From a virus, in IMG/VR virus record IMGVR_UViG_3300011114_000953, positions 1 to 34,302 of that record: a DNA stretch of 34,302 nucleotides. One strand, 5' to 3'. This document shows positions 15,827 through 24,073 of this stretch, one piece after another. Position 1 is the stretch's first letter; every line of letters starts with the position of its first letter. The notes beneath the pieces were generated by a model. That model did no database searches, was not told where the DNA came from, and worked only from the letters and a program-made list of their open reading frames with translations. The position numbers and the translations under genes are program-made.

Positions 15827-15834
15827 CGTCCGAA

Positions 15835-16863
15835 TTACGACACCTCGAGAAGAGCCGCGAACTTGTTCTGCGGGTCGTTCGCAGTCGCGCCGACAACCGT
15901 GACGCCGAGGTCGCACTCAATGTGCAGACCCTGACCCTGCGGATTGTACACGGGGTAGGTGTGGACGGTGCCGGTCGCCTCAGACGGGTTCGGAGTCATC
16001 GTCTGGATGAAGCCCGACGAACCATAGGACTCTGCCACCTTGAAGATGGAGAGGACCTGTCCACCACTGCCGCCGATGACAGACGGAATCGCCGGAGACG
16101 ACGTGCCACCCTGCTGGGTGGTGACGTAGTGCGGGAAGACGACGAGCTCCACGGGAATGAGGAGCTTCGACGCGAACCACGCCTTCAGCTGCGACATGTC
16201 CGTGACGCCAGTGCGGGCGTAGCTCGAGGTGTCAGAAGCCAGCGCGTAGCCAGACTCTGCAACCTGCGTGAGCTTCAGAAGGCCGTTTGCAACCTCCATG
16301 TTGCAGCATGCAACGAAGCGACCGCTGGAGAGGTCAGCACCGCCAGCCATGATGTTGATGATGAGCTGGTTCAGATAACCCTGCAGGTCCGCAGTCGGAG
16401 CATTGTTAATCGTCAGAGCATCGGTGTACGCGTAGTTCGCAGCGGTCGCGATGGTCGTACCGACGAGCGACGTCATCAGCTGCGTGCCCTGCGCCAGAAG
16501 CTTCTGCGTGTAGGTCGCGAGGATGTCGGACCCGCGCGCCTCGAACTCCGCAATCTGCTTCGTGCTGAAGTTCATCTGGCCGAAGCGGTAGATGCCAGCC
16601 TGGTACGTGCCGCTGCTGATGCGGAGACCGCCCGGCGATGCAGGCGAGTCGTATCCGACCGGCGAGTTCGCGTTGCCGGAAGGACCCACGTTGAGCTGGT
16701 CGTTGTCCAGGAAGAAGTGGTAGAAGCCCTGACGCGTATCGACCTTGATGATGGGCGAGACGAGAGCTGCTTCACGGCCCGTCGCGCCGAAGCGCGGAAG
16801 CGAAATCTGCTGGAGGACTGAAGGGCGAAGTGCCCCTGTATTTACGCCAATGGGAAGAGACAT
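15835..16863 (-). CDS. Major capsid protein
   Basis: A 342-residue protein in the position and size range of HK97-fold capsid proteins, after protease/scaffold and decoration genes. It has an N-terminal arm, a beta/alpha mix, a helical stretch near 105-130 and a C-terminal segment ending in beta strands (LHIECDLGVTVVGATAND). It has a strong GGAG ribosome site and well-balanced codons, fitting high expression. It will form the icosahedral shell and probably be processed by the upstream protease. No direct motif proves the fold. Confidence 0.85.
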   Translation of the reverse strand: MSLPIGVNTGALRPSVLQQISLPRFGATGREAALVSPIIKVDTRQGFYHFFLDNDQLNVGPSGNANSPVGYDSPASPGGLRISSGTYQAGIYRFGQMNFSTKQIAEFEARGSDILATYTQKLLAQGTQLMTSLVGTTIATAANYAYTDALTINNAPTADLQGYLNQLIINIMAGGADLSSGRFVACCNMEVANGLLKLTQVAESGYALASDTSSYARTGVTDMSQLKAWFASKLLIPVELVVFPHYVTTQQGGTSSPAIPSVIGGSGGQVLSIFKVAESYGSSGFIQTMTPNPSEATGTVHTYPVYNPQGQGLHIECDLGVTVVGATANDPQNKFAALLEVS

Positions 16864-16900
16864 GCTTTACTCCAAACGATGAAGGCCAGAGCCGGGTTGA

Positions 16901-17329
16901 TTAGAACTGGGTGACTGCGAACTTGATGGTAAACTGCTCACCAACGGTGGCAGCAGTCATCGCGAATCCAATGATGAAGTCACCAGCCAACGGGGTGGCC
17001 ACGATGAAGCGACCCGTAGAATCAACTTCGACTGCAGCTCCGCAAGTGATGGTGCCACCAGCCAAAGCGCCGTCAAAGCAGCCGATGAGAGTGTCGTAAA
17101 TCTCGCAGCTGGTCGCGTAGCCCGGGTAGGTGCCGGTGTCCGATGCAGCGCCAACGACGACGATGCCGACAGGAACGTCGGTGACTGCATTCGCGAGCTC
17201 AAGGGTGGCGACACCGTTAGTCGCGCTGTCGGTCACATTAAGGGTGAGAAGCTTCCCCTCTGCACCAGTGAGGTCTGCCTTTGCAAGGAACTTGAGTGTC
17301 GAACGAGGATTCAGGTCAGCAAGAGCCAT
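16901..17329 (-). CDS. Capsid decoration-like protein
   Basis: A 142-residue, Ala/Thr/Gly/Val-rich, all-beta protein directly upstream of the capsid gene. Composition and repeated short strands (GIVVVGAASDTGTYPGYA, then GGTITCGAAVEVDSTG) resemble DUF2190-like capsid-associated or decoration proteins. It presumably binds and stabilises the expanded shell. The ATG follows GGAG. A scaffold role is unlikely because it lacks helices and charge. Confidence 0.65.
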   Translation of the reverse strand: MALADLNPRSTLKFLAKADLTGAEGKLLTLNVTDSATNGVATLELANAVTDVPVGIVVVGAASDTGTYPGYATSCEIYDTLIGCFDGALAGGTITCGAAVEVDSTGRFIVATPLAGDFIIGFAMTAATVGEQFTIKFAVTQF

Positions 17330-17369
17330 GATTTACTCCAAAGGAGAGAGTCCGAAGACTCGGGTTTGA

Positions 17370-18011
17370 TTAGAGAGAGGTGAACTTCGCAGTGGCGCGC
17401 TTCTCTTCGACAGAGGTCGGTGCCTTCCCGTCGCGAATCCAGCACCAGGCGTCAATCGGGTCGATGCTCTGGGCCTCAGCGAGGTCCGAGATGCACTTGA
17501 TTTGCTCCGCGTCCGAAAGGTCGTTCCACTTCGGCATGTTGCCCATGACGTCCGACAGGTTCAGACTGTTGCCGTTCGTCATGCCAGGAGCGATGGGCGA
17601 CACAGCGCGAGGAGCTGCAGCTGCAACCTTTGCGGCAACAGGCGCGAGGTCCGAAAGAAGCGCCTCGAAGGTTGCAGTCTTTCCAGCGACCAGTGCGTCA
17701 GTAAGAAGGGTCTCCATCGCGCTGCTAACCTTCCGGCCAGTAATCGCGCTCTTCACCTTCTCCGATGCAGCCGAACGCTTCACGCGATTCAGCTCTGCAC
17801 GAAGCGACGCAACCTCCGACATCGGAGCCTCCGCGTCAGCCTTTTCGACCTCCTCGTCTTCCTTCTTGGCCTCGGCCTCAATCGAAACCTCGTCAAGCGT
17901 CGGTGCCTCTGCCATCGCAGCAGCCGAAACCATCTTCAGCAGCTCCTCAACCTTCGCCTGGTCAAGCCCAAGCTCATTGCAATACGCGCCCATCATGTCT
18001 GCAAACTTCAT
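17370..18011 (-). CDS. Nested scaffold protein (internal start in protease gene)
   Basis: The in-frame ATG at 18011 is preceded by GGAAGGAAA, spaced four bases from the ATG, the best ribosome site in the gene. It would make a 213-residue protein containing the helical, acidic scaffold region without the protease domain. This is the arrangement known for Mu I/Z and lambda C/Nu3. The separate product is inferred. Confidence 0.7.
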   Translation of the reverse strand: MKFADMMGAYCNELGLDQAKVEELLKMVSAAAMAEAPTLDEVSIEAEAKKEDEEVEKADAEAPMSEVASLRAELNRVKRSAASEKVKSAITGRKVSSAMETLLTDALVAGKTATFEALLSDLAPVAAKVAAAAPRAVSPIAPGMTNGNSLNLSDVMGNMPKWNDLSDAEQIKCISDLAEAQSIDPIDAWCWIRDGKAPTSVEEKRATAKFTSL

Positions 18012-18578
18012 GGTGTTTCCTTCCGAAAGGGATACCCCGCGCATCTCTGCGACGGGTACCTGTTGAGTCTTTATCTGTGGCACCGTGACGAAACTGACTT
18101 CACCGATTCCGAACGGGAACCGCCTGTCTGTTTCCGTCGATGCGCCTGCGCGAATGTTCGGAGAGATGTACGGCACCTCTCCGGCATCAAACCGCGCAGC
18201 CCACTCCGGACTGGTCACGTCCAACCCGCCATAAATCATCCGCGACGCAGGCTGTTTGATTCCGAGCTTCGCAGCTTCGCCAGCGCTCAGAACGCGAATC
18301 GCCCGGAGGTAGCCTGCGGCCGTTCCGTCCTTCACATGCTCTACCGCAATCGGAGGAGCGAACTCCTGCAGCCAGTCTTCCAGCGACGACACGACATCAT
18401 CAAACCGGAACTGCAGCTTATCGGGGTCCGTCTTCGCAGCTGCAAGGTCCCACACGGTGCCATGCGCGTGAATCTTCCCCTCTGGAAGCAGAGACACCCA
18501 GCGAAGAGCACCATCGTCTCCAAGGTTGACCTCGTTCGTCCGGATGCGGGGACGATTATGTAAGCTGCTCTTTGACAT
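17370..18578 (-). CDS. Head maturation protease with C-terminal scaffold (Mu gpI-like)
   Basis: A 402-residue protein when started at ATG 18578; a GTG ten codons upstream (18608) is also possible and neither has a strong ribosome site. The N-terminal 180 residues have features of Mu gpI-like prohead proteases: a G.I..HG..W segment, APPIAVEHVKDG, an AAGYL..I segment and YISPNI. The C-terminal 200 residues are helical and charged (EAEAKKEDEEVEKADAEAP), typical of scaffolds. The protease should process the scaffold, and perhaps the capsid protein, during maturation. An internal ATG at 18011 can make the scaffold alone. Confidence 0.8.
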   Translation of the reverse strand: MSKSSLHNRPRIRTNEVNLGDDGALRWVSLLPEGKIHAHGTVWDLAAAKTDPDKLQFRFDDVVSSLEDWLQEFAPPIAVEHVKDGTAAGYLRAIRVLSAGEAAKLGIKQPASRMIYGGLDVTSPEWAARFDAGEVPYISPNIRAGASTETDRRFPFGIGEVSFVTVPQIKTQQVPVAEMRGVSLSEGNTMKFADMMGAYCNELGLDQAKVEELLKMVSAAAMAEAPTLDEVSIEAEAKKEDEEVEKADAEAPMSEVASLRAELNRVKRSAASEKVKSAITGRKVSSAMETLLTDALVAGKTATFEALLSDLAPVAAKVAAAAPRAVSPIAPGMTNGNSLNLSDVMGNMPKWNDLSDAEQIKCISDLAEAQSIDPIDAWCWIRDGKAPTSVEEKRATAKFTSL

Positions 18579-18703
18579 GCCGACATCTTGCACGCCCTTT
18601 CTTTGCACTGAAAGTCTTTGTTTGTCGCTTTATCCTCCACTAGTGTGGCGTTCGCCGCAGTAGTGCAATCCTATCTGCTGCGCGGTATTCTTTTGGAGGA
18701 ACC

Positions 18704-18955
18704 ATGGACCAGTCAGCACTATCGAAAAGACAAAAGGCGCTCCTTGACGAGCTTCATCGCTGTCACGCAGTCGGATTCCACCCGTCTCCCAGAACCCTCG
18801 CAGCGCGCATCGGCTACTTCGGAGACAAAGCCGTCCGGTCTGAGCTCATGTCCCTCTTCATTGAAGGCCACATCACTCAAATCTTCAAAGGCATCGGCTC
18901 GAGGTCCAACAGGTACATCCTCAAAGGTTGCACCTGCGAGGTCTGCAGCCTCTAG
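18704..18955 (+). CDS. LexA-like winged-helix DNA-binding protein, opposite strand in late cluster
   Basis: An 83-residue protein whose length is nearly all winged helix: residues about 6-72 follow the LexA N-terminal domain pattern (LSKRQKALLDEL, then a PS.RTLA..IGY recognition region, then LMSLFIEGHI and GSRSNRYIL). There is no protease domain. A CTCEVC tail could bind metal. The GGAGGA ribosome site is strong. It lies on the plus strand between the minus-strand portal and protease genes, and its TAG stop shares CTAG with the portal stop. It needs its own promoter, and may regulate late genes. This is a 'moron'-like insertion in layout. Confidence 0.8.
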   Translation: MDQSALSKRQKALLDELHRCHAVGFHPSPRTLAARIGYFGDKAVRSELMSLFIEGHITQIFKGIGSRSNRYILKGCTCEVCSL

Positions 18956-21858
18956 TCGTACAGACCGATGTAACCGCAGCGGCAGCGGCCTGCGCCACCT
19001 AGACAGTCCGGGTCTGGAAGCGGAGGCAGCACAAGGTCAGTGCCGACGACGAAGTCCCGGACGTTGTACTCTTTGCCGTCCAACGATTCGCAGACATCGC
19101 AGCGGTCCGCGTCATTGATGCTCGAGCGGATGACCCGGTCAGGAACCAGCGGTGCCAGACCAGAAGAGGCCAGCGCCGCAGGAGTCTGCGCGTACCCTGC
19201 TGCACGCGATGCAGACTCAATCATGTTCCGTGGTTGAAGCGTGCTGGTCATCAGGCCGGCAGGCGTAATCCGCGTGACGAACTTAGACATGTCAGCGCCA
19301 CCCAGAATCGCCTGCTCCACTTCGCCCTGGACACGGTCAGTCACAATCTCTGCGGCCTTCTGCGTTGCAGCTGCAGCCAGCGCGAACTGCTGGTCAGCAG
19401 CAGCCTGAAACGACTTCACCGCATCGTCGATTTGAGCAGACGGCTTTGCTTCCACGCCGAGGCCAGAACGCGCAGTCAACTTCGCCTCATCGACGACGCC
19501 TTCAATCACGTTCTTCCGCATCTCACCAGCCCCAGTCGTCAGTGCGGAAGAGTAGAGCTGAAGGTACTTATTCCAAAGCGCATCGCGCTCTCCGGCCTGC
19601 CATCCATCGGCCAGACCTGCAATCACGGCTGCGCGATGCTCGTCTGCAATCGCTAGAATCGCAGTCGTCAGCAACTCGTCCAATACCGCGCGACTGTCAG
19701 CCAGCGACACCCAGCTCACAACCTTCTCCTCCGCGCGGAGAGGCCGGTAGTTCACGAACTCTTTGCCGTCGCCGCCGACGACGAGAAAGCCTTCGCCTTC
19801 GCCGTCTGCAAGGTCACCTCCGCCAGTCTTCGAACGGTCAGACAGACGCGACGCGCGACGATGAGCGCCCTGCGCGTACTCCATCAAAAGAGAGCGAACC
19901 CAGCGACGGCCGGCATCGCCTCCGCGCAGCTGGTACGCATGATACGAAGGACCGCCAGACTTGAACGACTTCGTCTCCACCTGACGCGGGTACTCACGAC
20001 CGAAGTACTCTGCTAGCTTCATCACCCTGCGCCAGGACAAACGCTTGCCGCCTGCGAGGTCACGCGCAATCAGCAGCGCTTCCGTGTCAGTCGTCCGGCC
20101 CTTCGCGATGAGACGATGCGCCTCGAGCGCGGCAGCTGCAATCTGCATCACCTCCGCAGGAACCAGACTGTCAGGAGCCTCAGACATCGACGCGACCAGA
20201 AGCGTCGCTTCATCGGCCATGTCGTCTGCCATCTTCGCGTCAGGCGGCTCTGCAGATGCAGGCGCAAACGCAGACGACTCTCCAATCGCAGCAGGAACCT
20301 CTACATTCCCGCCGATGACGACCTGCGGAACATCAGCAGGCGCAGTCTCTGGAGCTGCCGGTGCAACCGTCAAGATTTCCTTTACAGTTCCATTTGCAAC
20401 GGGTGCCGCAGCCGCAGGTGCGCCCATGCCCATCTGCGCTGCAACCATCTGGTCCGCTGTCTCTGGCTGAACACCTGCCGCAATCAGAAGCAGACGCGCC
20501 GCCTCTGGTGCAATCGGAGCCGCGGAGCCCGGCACCAGCCCGGCCAGAATCGTCTGAGCGATGCCGACCGCTGTGCTTCCGATAGCTTCCGGCAGGTCGT
20601 CGTTGTCCTGCTCTACTGTTACTTCCGGTGCGCCGATGACGCGACGTGCCCACGCTTCGTCATCAGGACCGCGACGAATCAGACCAGACTGCACGCCCTG
20701 GACATACGCGGCCCATCCATCCAGACCCGTCGTCAGCTCCGCAGACACGCTGCGAAGGCAGGGAAGCTTCCCTTCGTACCCATGCGCCTTCGCCAGCCAG
20801 CCAAACATGCCCGTCGATGCGCGCTCAAAGATGGTGTCAACCCATGCCTTCGCGCGACGGCCTGCCGCATCGTCAACCGTCTCCGCCATTGCACGCGAAC
20901 CGAACTTGCCGATGCCGGCCAGATTGTCGTTCAGCATCCGCTGGATGAGCGTGTCGTAATAGGTGAGCTGCGCAAGAACATCAGGGCCTGCGCCCTTCGG
21001 ATACTTCATCTCCACGTCAACAGACCGAGGACGAAGAATGTACTTCCGCACGCCATCTTGGAACTGGCCTGCCAGCGTGTTCATTGCGTCGATGTCGTCA
21101 GTCGATACCGACGGGTCATACGCGATGTCCAAGAAGCCCCAGCTCATCTGATTGTAGATGCCTGCGTTCAGCGCCGTCTGCTTCCACAGCTCATACGGCT
21201 GAAGCAGCGAACGAAGAATGCTCTTGCCTTCCCACTCACCAGCCGTCGCTGTGCCATGCACAACGTGAACGAGGTCCGCTGCTGGGACGTTCGCGTAACC
21301 CTGACCCGTCGAGAACTTCACGCCACGCAGGAAGTAGCTCTGCGGCTCCGGGTCCCACAGCATCACCGACGAATGAGCGACAGGGTACCACTCAACAGAG
21401 TTCCCCTCGAGGAGACGCGGCAGCATCAGCCCAAAGCCCATGAACGCATCCAGAATGACGTACTGCCACAGCGCGTTAGCGCCAGACAGCGTCCCGTCAA
21501 AGACGACCGCCTCTTCAATCACAGCCTGCGTGCAGATGTGCATGAAGGCCTTCTCTTCTGCGCCTGGCATCGAAGTGTGTGGCCAGATGACCTCCTTCGG
21601 AAGAGACGCGGCTTCCGTGATTGACCAGTACACAGCCGACGCGATGCCGGAGTGAGTCTGCATCATCTCCTGGTACTTACCACTAACGCTGCCGCCTGTG
21701 CCGCGTCGCTGATACGGACCGAATGTGCTGTTAGGGTCCGCGTCCGGGAAGCCGCCCTTGAAGTTCCGAACGCCCATGACACTAACGCGAGTGTTCGCGT
21801 CCATCACGGAAATCGGGTTTCCAGACGGGTCCACTAATCCAGAATTCCGCGTCACCAT
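18952..21858 (-). CDS. Portal protein fused to GGDAGR domain and MuF-like C terminus
   Basis: A 968-residue fusion. Residues about 50-420 look like a Mu gp29/DUF935-type portal, the dodecameric channel for packaging. An Ala/Pro-rich linker spans about 440-545. Residues about 565-655 match a domain often seen in phage proteins, here AR.L..GKRLS...V..LAEYF and ending GGDAGRRW. Residues about 700-968 resemble the MuF head morphogenesis family: DRCDVCESLDGK near 918-928, and DCLGGAGRCRCG at the end. Normally portal and MuF are separate genes. The ATG overlaps the terminase gene by 7 bases, after AGGGTG. Confidence 0.82.
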   Translation of the reverse strand: MVTRNSGLVDPSGNPISVMDANTRVSVMGVRNFKGGFPDADPNSTFGPYQRRGTGGSVSGKYQEMMQTHSGIASAVYWSITEAASLPKEVIWPHTSMPGAEEKAFMHICTQAVIEEAVVFDGTLSGANALWQYVILDAFMGFGLMLPRLLEGNSVEWYPVAHSSVMLWDPEPQSYFLRGVKFSTGQGYANVPAADLVHVVHGTATAGEWEGKSILRSLLQPYELWKQTALNAGIYNQMSWGFLDIAYDPSVSTDDIDAMNTLAGQFQDGVRKYILRPRSVDVEMKYPKGAGPDVLAQLTYYDTLIQRMLNDNLAGIGKFGSRAMAETVDDAAGRRAKAWVDTIFERASTGMFGWLAKAHGYEGKLPCLRSVSAELTTGLDGWAAYVQGVQSGLIRRGPDDEAWARRVIGAPEVTVEQDNDDLPEAIGSTAVGIAQTILAGLVPGSAAPIAPEAARLLLIAAGVQPETADQMVAAQMGMGAPAAAAPVANGTVKEILTVAPAAPETAPADVPQVVIGGNVEVPAAIGESSAFAPASAEPPDAKMADDMADEATLLVASMSEAPDSLVPAEVMQIAAAALEAHRLIAKGRTTDTEALLIARDLAGGKRLSWRRVMKLAEYFGREYPRQVETKSFKSGGPSYHAYQLRGGDAGRRWVRSLLMEYAQGAHRRASRLSDRSKTGGGDLADGEGEGFLVVGGDGKEFVNYRPLRAEEKVVSWVSLADSRAVLDELLTTAILAIADEHRAAVIAGLADGWQAGERDALWNKYLQLYSSALTTGAGEMRKNVIEGVVDEAKLTARSGLGVEAKPSAQIDDAVKSFQAAADQQFALAAAATQKAAEIVTDRVQGEVEQAILGGADMSKFVTRITPAGLMTSTLQPRNMIESASRAAGYAQTPAALASSGLAPLVPDRVIRSSINDADRCDVCESLDGKEYNVRDFVVGTDLVLPPLPDPDCLGGAGRCRCGYIGLYD

Positions 21859-23108
21859 GTGTTCACCCTGGAAGATGTCGCCTGATTCTTCGGAATCGTG
21901 CGGACATCACGACTTACACCTAAACGCTCTGCGCCATGCCACGCCAGAGCATGCGCGCAAACAGCGTCATCGTTCATTGACGACGGCGCTTCGTAAACAA
22001 TCCTGTTGCCGCGCATCTCGTACTCAAAGCCTTCCAGCTCCGCTCGGTGCACGCCGTCGATAACCGAAGTGCGCCCCTGCTGTAAAGCCATTGCAAGGCC
22101 TTCCATCAAACCTTGCTTAGAGGCAGACGAGAAGATGAAGGGTTCAACCCACACCTTCTCCTTCTCCAGCTGCTCTCCGACTGGGTCGCCAACTCCGGTC
22201 GCGTCGTAAAACACGCAAGCCTTTGACTGCGGCCCCACGATGCCTTTGATTTGCTCCACGATGCGGCTGTACGGCAGGCCATGCCACCGATGGAACTGCG
22301 CCACCTTGCGGTTCGCGTCCAAGCCGATGAGAACCGTGTGGTCACGCTTTCGAGCTATGTCTAAACCCCAGACGCGAACGGGAGCGCCTGTGAGCTGGCC
22401 GTTGCAGAGCTCCGCGCAGTTCCGAATCGCGTCGATGCCGAACGGGTTCGCACCGTCGTCGCTGGGTTCGCAGTAATACAGCTGCCGGAAGACAGAATGC
22501 GGCATGGACCGGCGCGCCATCTCGAGGTCCGCAGCGTGCCACAGGCCAGCTGCAACAGCGTCGTCAGCAGTAAGACGATGATACGCAAAGCCCGGCTCCC
22601 CTGCCTCCGCTTTCCGGCTCCACTGGTAATGACGATTGCTGCGGCCGCGAACGTTGCCGATGAGACGCATCCGGCCCCGCGTCGCTGTCGTCGTACTGTA
22701 CACAGCGTCAACCGCGTCGTCTTTCATCCGACTGGCTTCGTCCAGGACGGCACTTGAAACAGCAGACCCGTATAGGTTGTCTGGTTTGTCAGCGCTCTTG
22801 AACATCCAGCGCCGTTCGCCCGGCCCGATGATGCTGCGGTCGGACAGCGACTGACGGAAGCCCGGCTTACCGCGCAGCAGCTTCCACGCTTCACGGAAGG
22901 CCATGTCTGCCTGTTGGTACACAGGTGCCACCCACCAGTGTTCAGTGTCCGGGCCCGCCTTCAGCATCTCCGAAATCTGCCAGATGATACAGGAGAGAGT
23001 CTTCCCTGCCTTCGTCGTCGATTCAATGCAGACGATGCGTGCAGGGTCCAGAACCGCAGCGCCCTGCTTCTTATACAGGCGCGGTAGTTCAACGACGATT
23101 TCAGGCAT
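21852..23108 (-). CDS. terL: Terminase large subunit
   Basis: A 418-residue DNA packaging motor. The ATPase part has a Walker A-like STTKAGKT at 30-37 and a Walker B VLDEA at 121-125. The nuclease part has the three acidic positions expected of the RNase H-like fold: Asp250 in VWGLDIARKRD, Asp302 in VFYDATG, and Asp380/381 in SMNDDAV. It cuts concatemers and drives DNA through the portal. It overlaps the small subunit gene by 8 bases and the portal by 7. Compact size is normal for this group. The packaging mode (cos or headful) is not evident. Confidence 0.93.
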   Translation of the reverse strand: MPEIVVELPRLYKKQGAAVLDPARIVCIESTTKAGKTLSCIIWQISEMLKAGPDTEHWWVAPVYQQADMAFREAWKLLRGKPGFRQSLSDRSIIGPGERRWMFKSADKPDNLYGSAVSSAVLDEASRMKDDAVDAVYSTTTATRGRMRLIGNVRGRSNRHYQWSRKAEAGEPGFAYHRLTADDAVAAGLWHAADLEMARRSMPHSVFRQLYYCEPSDDGANPFGIDAIRNCAELCNGQLTGAPVRVWGLDIARKRDHTVLIGLDANRKVAQFHRWHGLPYSRIVEQIKGIVGPQSKACVFYDATGVGDPVGEQLEKEKVWVEPFIFSSASKQGLMEGLAMALQQGRTSVIDGVHRAELEGFEYEMRGNRIVYEAPSSMNDDAVCAHALAWHGAERLGVSRDVRTIPKNQATSSRVNTW

Positions 23109-23526
23109 CTTCGCCCTCTGCGCCGCGAATGCGGTCCACGATGGGTATCTCTATCTTGAATGAGACGGCCTCTCCACCGGTCGTGATGTCCAGCGCCTTC
23201 CGCTGCGCGACATCTAGCCCCAGCAGCTTAGACCTACGGTCTTCAATGGCGAGCGCAGCTGCGATGGCCTTTGGGTCTCCGGCTTGAACCTTCTCCCACA
23301 GCGCATCCATCATTGCGTCCAGGCGACCTGCCTGATTCGCCACATGCTTCTCCGCAGTGCCGACCAGCTCCTCCTTCTTCTCCTCCAGCGCCTTCTGCAG
23401 CAGCTGGCATACGTAGCCACCAGACAGGCCCAGCGCCTCTCCGATGGCGCGCATGCTCTTCCCTTGCAGGCGGAGCTTCCATGCCTCTTCTTGAAAGTCC
23501 TGTTTCTCTTCTCGTGTGAAGCCCAT
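23101..23526 (-). CDS. terS: Terminase small subunit
   Basis: A 141-residue protein. Residues about 22-48 form a helix-turn-helix (SMRAIGEALGLSGGYVCQLL) for DNA recognition. A central charged coiled-coil helix (about 46-105) would drive oligomerisation, and a short beta-like C terminus would contact the large subunit. Immediate upstream position to terL, size and HTH support the call. The start at ATG 23526 has GGAG. It is the first gene of the minus-strand late module, and the intergenic region just upstream may contain its recognition site. Confidence 0.88.
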   Translation of the reverse strand: MGFTREEKQDFQEEAWKLRLQGKSMRAIGEALGLSGGYVCQLLQKALEEKKEELVGTAEKHVANQAGRLDAMMDALWEKVQAGDPKAIAAALAIEDRRSKLLGLDVAQRKALDITTGGEAVSFKIEIPIVDRIRGAEGEDA

Positions 23527-23581
23527 TGTTCGCTCCAGGTGCGTTCACGCGCGAAGGTTTGCAGGCGGCGTGCACAGGCAG

Positions 23582-23610
23582 TATGTATCCCCGCAGTGCT
23601 TCTGACGCAA
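23582..23610 (-). promoter_or_regulatory. Candidate promoter for the late module
   Basis: On the minus strand TTGCGT (23610-23605), a 17-base spacer and TACATA (23587-23582) precede terS. Both boxes match consensus in only three of six positions. A CTAG lies just upstream, as it does near the 24195 promoter. It is offered because no better sigma70-like pair was seen before terS. Confidence 0.25.
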
Positions 23611-23650
23611 GAACTAGCGCGTCAATAGCGGAGGCATGCGGCCTTTAGCA

Positions 23651-23704
23651 AGCCGCCGCTCTTCTGGGTCCCACAGTTCCGGTCTTCATCGTCCGGAGGC
23701 GGCT
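23651..23704. other. Nested inverted repeats upstream of terS
   Basis: AGCCGCC (23651-23657) pairs with GGCGGCT (23698-23704), and TCCGG (23678-23682) pairs with CCGGA (23693-23697). The right arm is therefore a continuous 12-base strand facing two left-hand blocks separated by a 20-base bulge. It could be part of a packaging site or a structured leader RNA. No protein-coding gene is convincing here. Confidence 0.45.
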
Positions 23705-23962
23705 CGGAAGGGTGTATGCGCTTTGACACGCTAGAAGGGTGCTTTGCCGCTCTTGACGGCCTTTGACGGAATCCGCCCCACTTCGCGCCCCACTACTAAA
23801 AACCTTGTTTGAGGCAGGAAGTATGCGGCCGCGCGGGTGTTTTTGGGGTCCGCCCCAAAACTCAAAACACCACACCGACTATGTGCGCGGACGTGCAGGC
23901 GCATGCGAGCGTGTGCGCAGGTGCGCAGGTGCGCGCGTGTATAGGTGCTGTGTGTTCAGATG

Positions 23963-24073
23963 TGGGGCATGTGGGGCAGTAAAGAAAGATATGAGAAGAA
24001 ACAGTAAGATAGAGAGATAAACCCGCCCCAGACCTTGGGGCAACCTTGGGGCGCAAGTGGGGCGGATTGGGGC
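23963..24073. repeat. TGGGGC motif array
   Basis: TGGGGC occurs at 23963, 23972, 24036, 24047, 24058 and 24068, with an inverse copy at 24025. Further inverse copies lie outside this interval at 23775, 23787 and 23852. Spacing of the last four is 11, 11 and 10 bases, one helical turn each. Two copies share the longer unit ACCTTGGGGC. Confidence 0.8.

Noticed and set aside
15922-16821. Long plus-strand open frame (299 codons) opposite the capsid gene
   Set aside because: Arg/Val-rich without fold-like pattern, no ribosome site, fully antisense to a clear structural gene; an effect of codon bias.
17502-18563. 353-codon plus-strand frame opposite the protease gene
   Set aside because: Arg/His/Cys-rich translation with no domains; antisense shadow.
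20116-21624. 502-codon plus-strand frame opposite the portal fusion
   Set aside because: Extremely Arg-rich, no ribosome site, no motif; the opposite strand has portal features in the correct frame.
23841-23860. TTTTGGGG/CCCCAAAA palindrome as terminator
   Set aside because: The T and A tracts are inside the stem with no free U-run after it on either strand; more likely a protein site.
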